A DNA stretch of 64,000 nucleotides. Source: Streptomyces tuirus. Its GTDB lineage: Bacteria > Actinomycetota > Actinomycetes > Streptomycetales > Streptomycetaceae. Both the position numbers and the translations under genes were made by a program. Of the stretch, positions 60,841-64,000 are shown piece by piece (the stretch's first letter is position 1; each line of letters begins with the position of its first letter). The stretch lies in contig JAGTPG010000001.1 of the NCBI GenBank assembly GCA_018195615.1, positions 1,612,001-1,676,000 on the forward strand, given 5' to 3'. The notes below the pieces were generated by a model, which was not told the DNA's origin, did not search any database, and saw only the letters and a program-made list of their open reading frames with translations.

Positions 60841-61250
60841 CGACTCAGCGCCCAGAACAGACCCGCGACCGAGCCAGAGCCCGCAACGAGCCCCGACCGG
60901 CCCACAGCCCGGAACAGCACGGCGACAGACTCAGAGCCCGCAACAGACCCGTGACCGACTCAGAACCCGGAACAAACCCGCGACCGAGCCAGAGCCCGCA
61001 ACGAGCCCCGACCGGCCCACAGCCCGGAACAGCACGGCGACAGACTCAGAGCCCGCAACAGACCCGCGACCGACTCAGAACCCGGAACAAACCCGCGACC
61101 GAGCCAGAGCCCGCAACGAGCCCCGACCGGCCCACAGCCCGGAACAGCACGGCGACAGACTCAGAGCCCGCAACAGACGCCGCACCGGCTGAGAGCCCGG
61201 AACAAACCCGCGACCGGCCCACGGCCCGGAACAGCGCGGCGGTCGGCTCA
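60841..61250. repeat. 115-bp tandem repeat, three full copies and a partial fourth
   Basis: Copies start at 60,841, 60,956 and 61,071, each beginning CGACTCAG; the second and third are almost identical. A partial, more diverged copy begins at 61,186 and runs to the pnkp 3' end. The period is not a multiple of three, so the open frame through it on the plus strand (60,836-61,192) reads each copy differently and is not a real protein. Confidence 0.85.
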
Positions 61251-63788
61251 CAGCCTCGGGTCCACCGGCTCGGACTCCAGGGCCAGTACGCCGAAGACCG
61301 CCTCGTGGACCCGCCACAGCGGCTCGCCGTCGGCCAGCCGGTCCAGGGCCTCCAGGCCCAGCGCGTACTCACGGATCGCCAGCGACCGCTTGTGGTTCAG
61401 GAACCGCGAGCGCAGCCGGGCCAGGTTCTCCGGGCGCGTGTACTCGGGACCGTAGATGATCCGCAGGTACTCGCGGCCGCGGCACTTGATGCCGGGCTGC
61501 ACCAGGCGGCCCTGGCCGTCGCGGACCAGCGCCCCGACCGGCTTGACGACCATGCCCTCGCCACCGCGGCCGGTCATCTCCAGCCACCAGTCGGCACCGG
61601 CCCGGACGGACTCCGGGTCGCCGGTGTCGACGTACAGCCGCCGGGTGGTCTGGAGCAGGCCGCTGCCGTCGTGCTCGACGAGCCGGTCGAGCAGGGCGAG
61701 CTGCTCGTCGTGCGGCAGGGCGGCGAGGCTGCGGCCCTGGACCGCGAGAATCTGGAACGGGGCCAGGCGGACGCCGTGCAGGCCGTCCGTGGTCCAGCAG
61801 TAGCGGCGGTAGGCCTGCGTGAACGCGGCGGCGTCGGCGGACCGCTCGCGGGTCCGGGACAGCAGCGCGGTCACGTCGACACCCCGCGCCGCCGCGCCCT
61901 GCAGCGCGGCCAGCGCGCCCGGGAGCGCCGCGCCGGACGCGGCACCCACGGCGGCGTACTGCGACCGCAACAGCCCGGACGCCTTCAGCGACCACGGCAT
62001 CAGCTCCGCGTCCAGCAGCAGCCAGTCCGTCTCGAGGTCGTCCCAGAGACCGGCCTCGCCGATCGCCGTGCGCACCCGGTCGAGTATCTGCTCGGTGAGG
62101 GCGTCGTCGTCGAGGAACGGGCGGCCGGTGCGGGTGTAGAGGGACCCGGTCGGGCCGTCCGCTCCGAAGCGCTTGCGGGCCGCGTCCGCGTCCCGGCACA
62201 CCAGGGCCACCGCCCGCGAGCCCATGTGCTTCTCCTCGCACACGACCCGCGCGACGCCGTCCCGCGCGTACTGGGCGAAGGCCTCGGCCGGGTGCTCCAG
62301 GTAGCCCTCGATGTGCGAGGTCGCGGTCGGTGCCATGGTCGGCGGCAGGTACGGCAGGAGCCGCGGGTCCACCGCGAAGCGGCTCATGACCTCCAGGGCC
62401 GCCGCCGCGTTCTCCTCGCGGATCGAGATCCGGCCCTGGTGCCGGGTCTCCACGACCCGCCTGCCCCGCACGTCCGCCAGGTCCAGCGGGCGGCCGTCCT
62501 GCCCGCCGGGTGCCTCGGTGCGCAGCGGCTTCACCGGCTCGTACCAGACCCGCTCGGCCGGTACGTCGACGAGCTCGCGCTCCGGCCAGCGCAGCGCGGT
62601 GAGCCTGCCGCCGAAGACCGCGCCGGTGTCCAGGCAGATGGTGTTGTTGAGCCAGGTGGCCTCCGGGACCGGGGTGTGGCCGTAGACGACGGCCGCCCGG
62701 CCGCGGTACTCCTCCGCCCACGGGTAGCGCACCGGCAGGCCGAACTCGTCGGTCTCCCCGGTCGTGTCGCCGTACAGGGCGTGGCTGCGGACCCGGCCGG
62801 AGGTGCGGCCGTGGTACCGCTCGGGCAGACCGGCGTGGCAGACGACCAGCCGGCCGCCGTCGAGGACGTAGTGGCTGACGAGGCCGTCGAGGAACTCCCG
62901 TACCTCGGCGAGGAACTCCTCGCTCTCGCCCGCCATCTGCTCGATGGTCTCGGCGAGGCCGTGGGTGTGCTGGACCTTGCGGCCGCGCAGGTACCGGCCG
63001 TACTTGTTCTCGTGGTTGCCGGGCACGCACAGGGCGTTGCCGGACTTCACCATCGACATCACACGGCGCAGCACACCCGGGCTGTCGGGGCCGCGGTCGA
63101 CCAGGTCGCCGACGAAGACGGCCGTACGGCCCTCCGGGTGGACTCCGTCGACGTAGCCCAGCTTGCCCAGCAGTGCCTCGAGTTCGGCGGCGCAGCCGTG
63201 GATGTCGCCGACGATGTCGAAGGGGCCGGTGAGGTGGGTCAGGTCGTTGAAGCGCTTCTCGGTGACGACCGTGGCGTTCTCGACGTCCTCCACGCCGCGC
63301 AGGATGTGCACCTTGCGGAAGCCCTCGCGCTCCAGGTGCCTGAGGGAGCGGCGGAGTTCGCGGGTGTGGCGGTGGATGACCCGGCGGGGCATGTCCGCGC
63401 GGTCGGTGCGGGCCGCGTTGCGCTCGGCGCACACGTCCTCGGGCACGTCGAGCACGATGGCTATCGGCAGGACGTCGTACCGCCGGGCCAGCTCGACCAG
63501 CTGACGGCGGGCCTCGGGCTGCACGCTGGTCGCGTCCACGACGGTGCGGCGGCCCGCGGCGAGGCGCTTGCCCGCGATGTAGTGCAGGACGTCGAAGGCG
63601 TCCTTGGTGGCACTCTGGTCGTTCTCGTCGTCCGAGACGAGACCGCGGCAGAAGTCGGACGAGATGATCTCGGTCGGCTTGAAGTGCCGGTGGGCGAAGG
63701 TGGACTTGCCGGAGCCGGAGGCGCCGACGAGGACCACCAGGGAGAGGTCGGTGACGGGCAGGACGCGCCCCTTGTGTACGTCGGTCAT
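61248..63788 (-). CDS. pnkp: Polynucleotide kinase-phosphatase-ligase of RNA repair
   Basis: An 846-residue three-domain RNA repair enzyme. Kinase: P-loop VGASGSGKST (22-30). Metallophosphatase: VGDIHGCAAEL (about 194), GDLVDRGPDSPG, PGNHENKYG and VYGHTPVPE. C-terminal adenylyltransferase: VCEEKHMGSRAV with nucleotidyl Lys about 519, then WLLLDAELMPWS and EGMVVKPVGAL. It heals and, with Hen1, seals tRNAs cut by ribotoxins. The ATG at 63,788 overlaps the hen1 stop (ATGA). No frameshift is seen in this gene. It is adjacent to, but separated by repeats from, the VMAP conflict operon. Confidence 0.95.
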   Translation of the reverse strand: MTDVHKGRVLPVTDLSLVVLVGASGSGKSTFAHRHFKPTEIISSDFCRGLVSDDENDQSATKDAFDVLHYIAGKRLAAGRRTVVDATSVQPEARRQLVELARRYDVLPIAIVLDVPEDVCAERNAARTDRADMPRRVIHRHTRELRRSLRHLEREGFRKVHILRGVEDVENATVVTEKRFNDLTHLTGPFDIVGDIHGCAAELEALLGKLGYVDGVHPEGRTAVFVGDLVDRGPDSPGVLRRVMSMVKSGNALCVPGNHENKYGRYLRGRKVQHTHGLAETIEQMAGESEEFLAEVREFLDGLVSHYVLDGGRLVVCHAGLPERYHGRTSGRVRSHALYGDTTGETDEFGLPVRYPWAEEYRGRAAVVYGHTPVPEATWLNNTICLDTGAVFGGRLTALRWPERELVDVPAERVWYEPVKPLRTEAPGGQDGRPLDLADVRGRRVVETRHQGRISIREENAAAALEVMSRFAVDPRLLPYLPPTMAPTATSHIEGYLEHPAEAFAQYARDGVARVVCEEKHMGSRAVALVCRDADAARKRFGADGPTGSLYTRTGRPFLDDDALTEQILDRVRTAIGEAGLWDDLETDWLLLDAELMPWSLKASGLLRSQYAAVGAASGAALPGALAALQGAAARGVDVTALLSRTRERSADAAAFTQAYRRYCWTTDGLHGVRLAPFQILAVQGRSLAALPHDEQLALLDRLVEHDGSGLLQTTRRLYVDTGDPESVRAGADWWLEMTGRGGEGMVVKPVGALVRDGQGRLVQPGIKCRGREYLRIIYGPEYTRPENLARLRSRFLNHKRSLAIREYALGLEALDRLADGEPLWRVHEAVFGVLALESEPVDPRL

Positions 63789-64000
63789 GCCGCCTTCGCC
63801 TCCTTCGGGGTGGTCAGTGTGAACACGGCCATCTGGGTGGGTGGCCCCACCTCCGAGTCGTCGGGGCCCACGGGTTCGAACTCGACGCCGTATCCGTGCC
63901 GTTCGGCCACCGACCGCGCCCAGGTCCGGAACTCCGCGCGGGTCCACTCGAAGCGGTGGTCGCCGTGCCGGACGTGGCCGGCCGGGAGGCTCTCCCAGCG
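63785..64000 (-). CDS. hen1: 3' terminal RNA ribose 2'-O-methyltransferase Hen1, C-terminal fragment
   Basis: Only the last 71 residues are in the window. They read WESLPAGHVRHGDHRFEWTR, then FRTWARSVAERHGYGVEF and PVGPDDSEVGPPTQMAVF, the C-terminal end of the bacterial Hen1 methyltransferase domain, including its metal-binding HRFEWTR-region. Hen1 methylates the 3' end of cleaved RNA so that the repaired site resists recutting. Stop and pnkp start overlap. Confidence 0.9.
   Translation of the reverse strand, partial: RWESLPAGHVRHGDHRFEWTRAEFRTWARSVAERHGYGVEFEPVGPDDSEVGPPTQMAVFTLTTPKEAKAA

Noticed and set aside
60836..61192. 118-codon open frame in the 115-bp repeat region
   Set aside because: The 115-bp unit is not a multiple of three, so each copy is read in another frame; no ribosome site and no conserved sequence.
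60641..61250. CRISPR array
   Set aside because: Repeats are contiguous or nearly so with no unique spacers, and no cas genes are present.

Overview
High-GC DNA (G/C in nearly every third codon position, GTG/TTG starts, many 4-bp ATGA/GTGA gene overlaps) with a CebR-type operator, a Nur-type box and an aconitase/HTH-MurA gene pair, all typical of a Streptomyces chromosome. No rRNA, tRNA, insertion sequence, phage or CRISPR was recognised.

Layout. 1-13,340: carbohydrate and signalling genes: start of a sugar permease, CE7 acetylxylan esterase, LysR regulator, secreted AA10 LPMO with CBM2 under a CebR-like box, APH-family kinase, a PAS/GAF/SpoIIE/HATPase phosphatase with a long Arg/Asp/Gln/Gly tail, a xylFGH-like sugar importer and an orphan sugar-binding lipoprotein. 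13,340-23,251: aconitase, a DUF4236 protein, an HTH-MurA fusion, a six-hairpin-glycosidase-like protein, a mannose-6-phosphate isomerase-like protein and a membrane Ser/Thr kinase. 23,415-29,766: four PLP enzymes and a methyltransferase. 29,775-35,717: a metal locus with a His-rich protein, an ArsR sensor with a perfect 15-bp inverted repeat over its start codon, and nikABCDE-like genes behind a Nur-type box. 36,322-43,590: a CoA-dependent 2-aminobenzoate-type aromatic degradation cluster with a PaaX regulator. 43,900-46,695: RsbW-like kinase, ornithine carbamoyltransferase and arginine deiminase. 46,794-60,394: a large conflict-type locus with a HExxH protein, a small protein, a caspase with a C-terminal effector-associated domain, a lipase-like hydrolase, a cation/H+ antiporter, a vWA-like/NB-ARC/TPR protein (FxsT-like), a MoxR AAA+ ATPase and a VMAP-C protein with its own effector-associated domain. 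60,641-61,250: tandem repeats. 61,248-64,000: the Hen1-Pnkp RNA repair pair, with Hen1 cut by the window end.

The most striking region is 46.8-60.4 kb, which looks like a VMAP/MoxR/vWA-type NTP-dependent conflict system wired to a caspase through homotypic domains and sitting beside an RNA repair operon. The nickel/metal locus is the second most coherent system.

Quality warning. About 36 otherwise intact genes segments are split by frameshifts that all have the same sign (a missing base, usually in or next to a G/C run). I treat these as sequence errors and give full gene spans; none should be read as a true pseudogene without re-sequencing.
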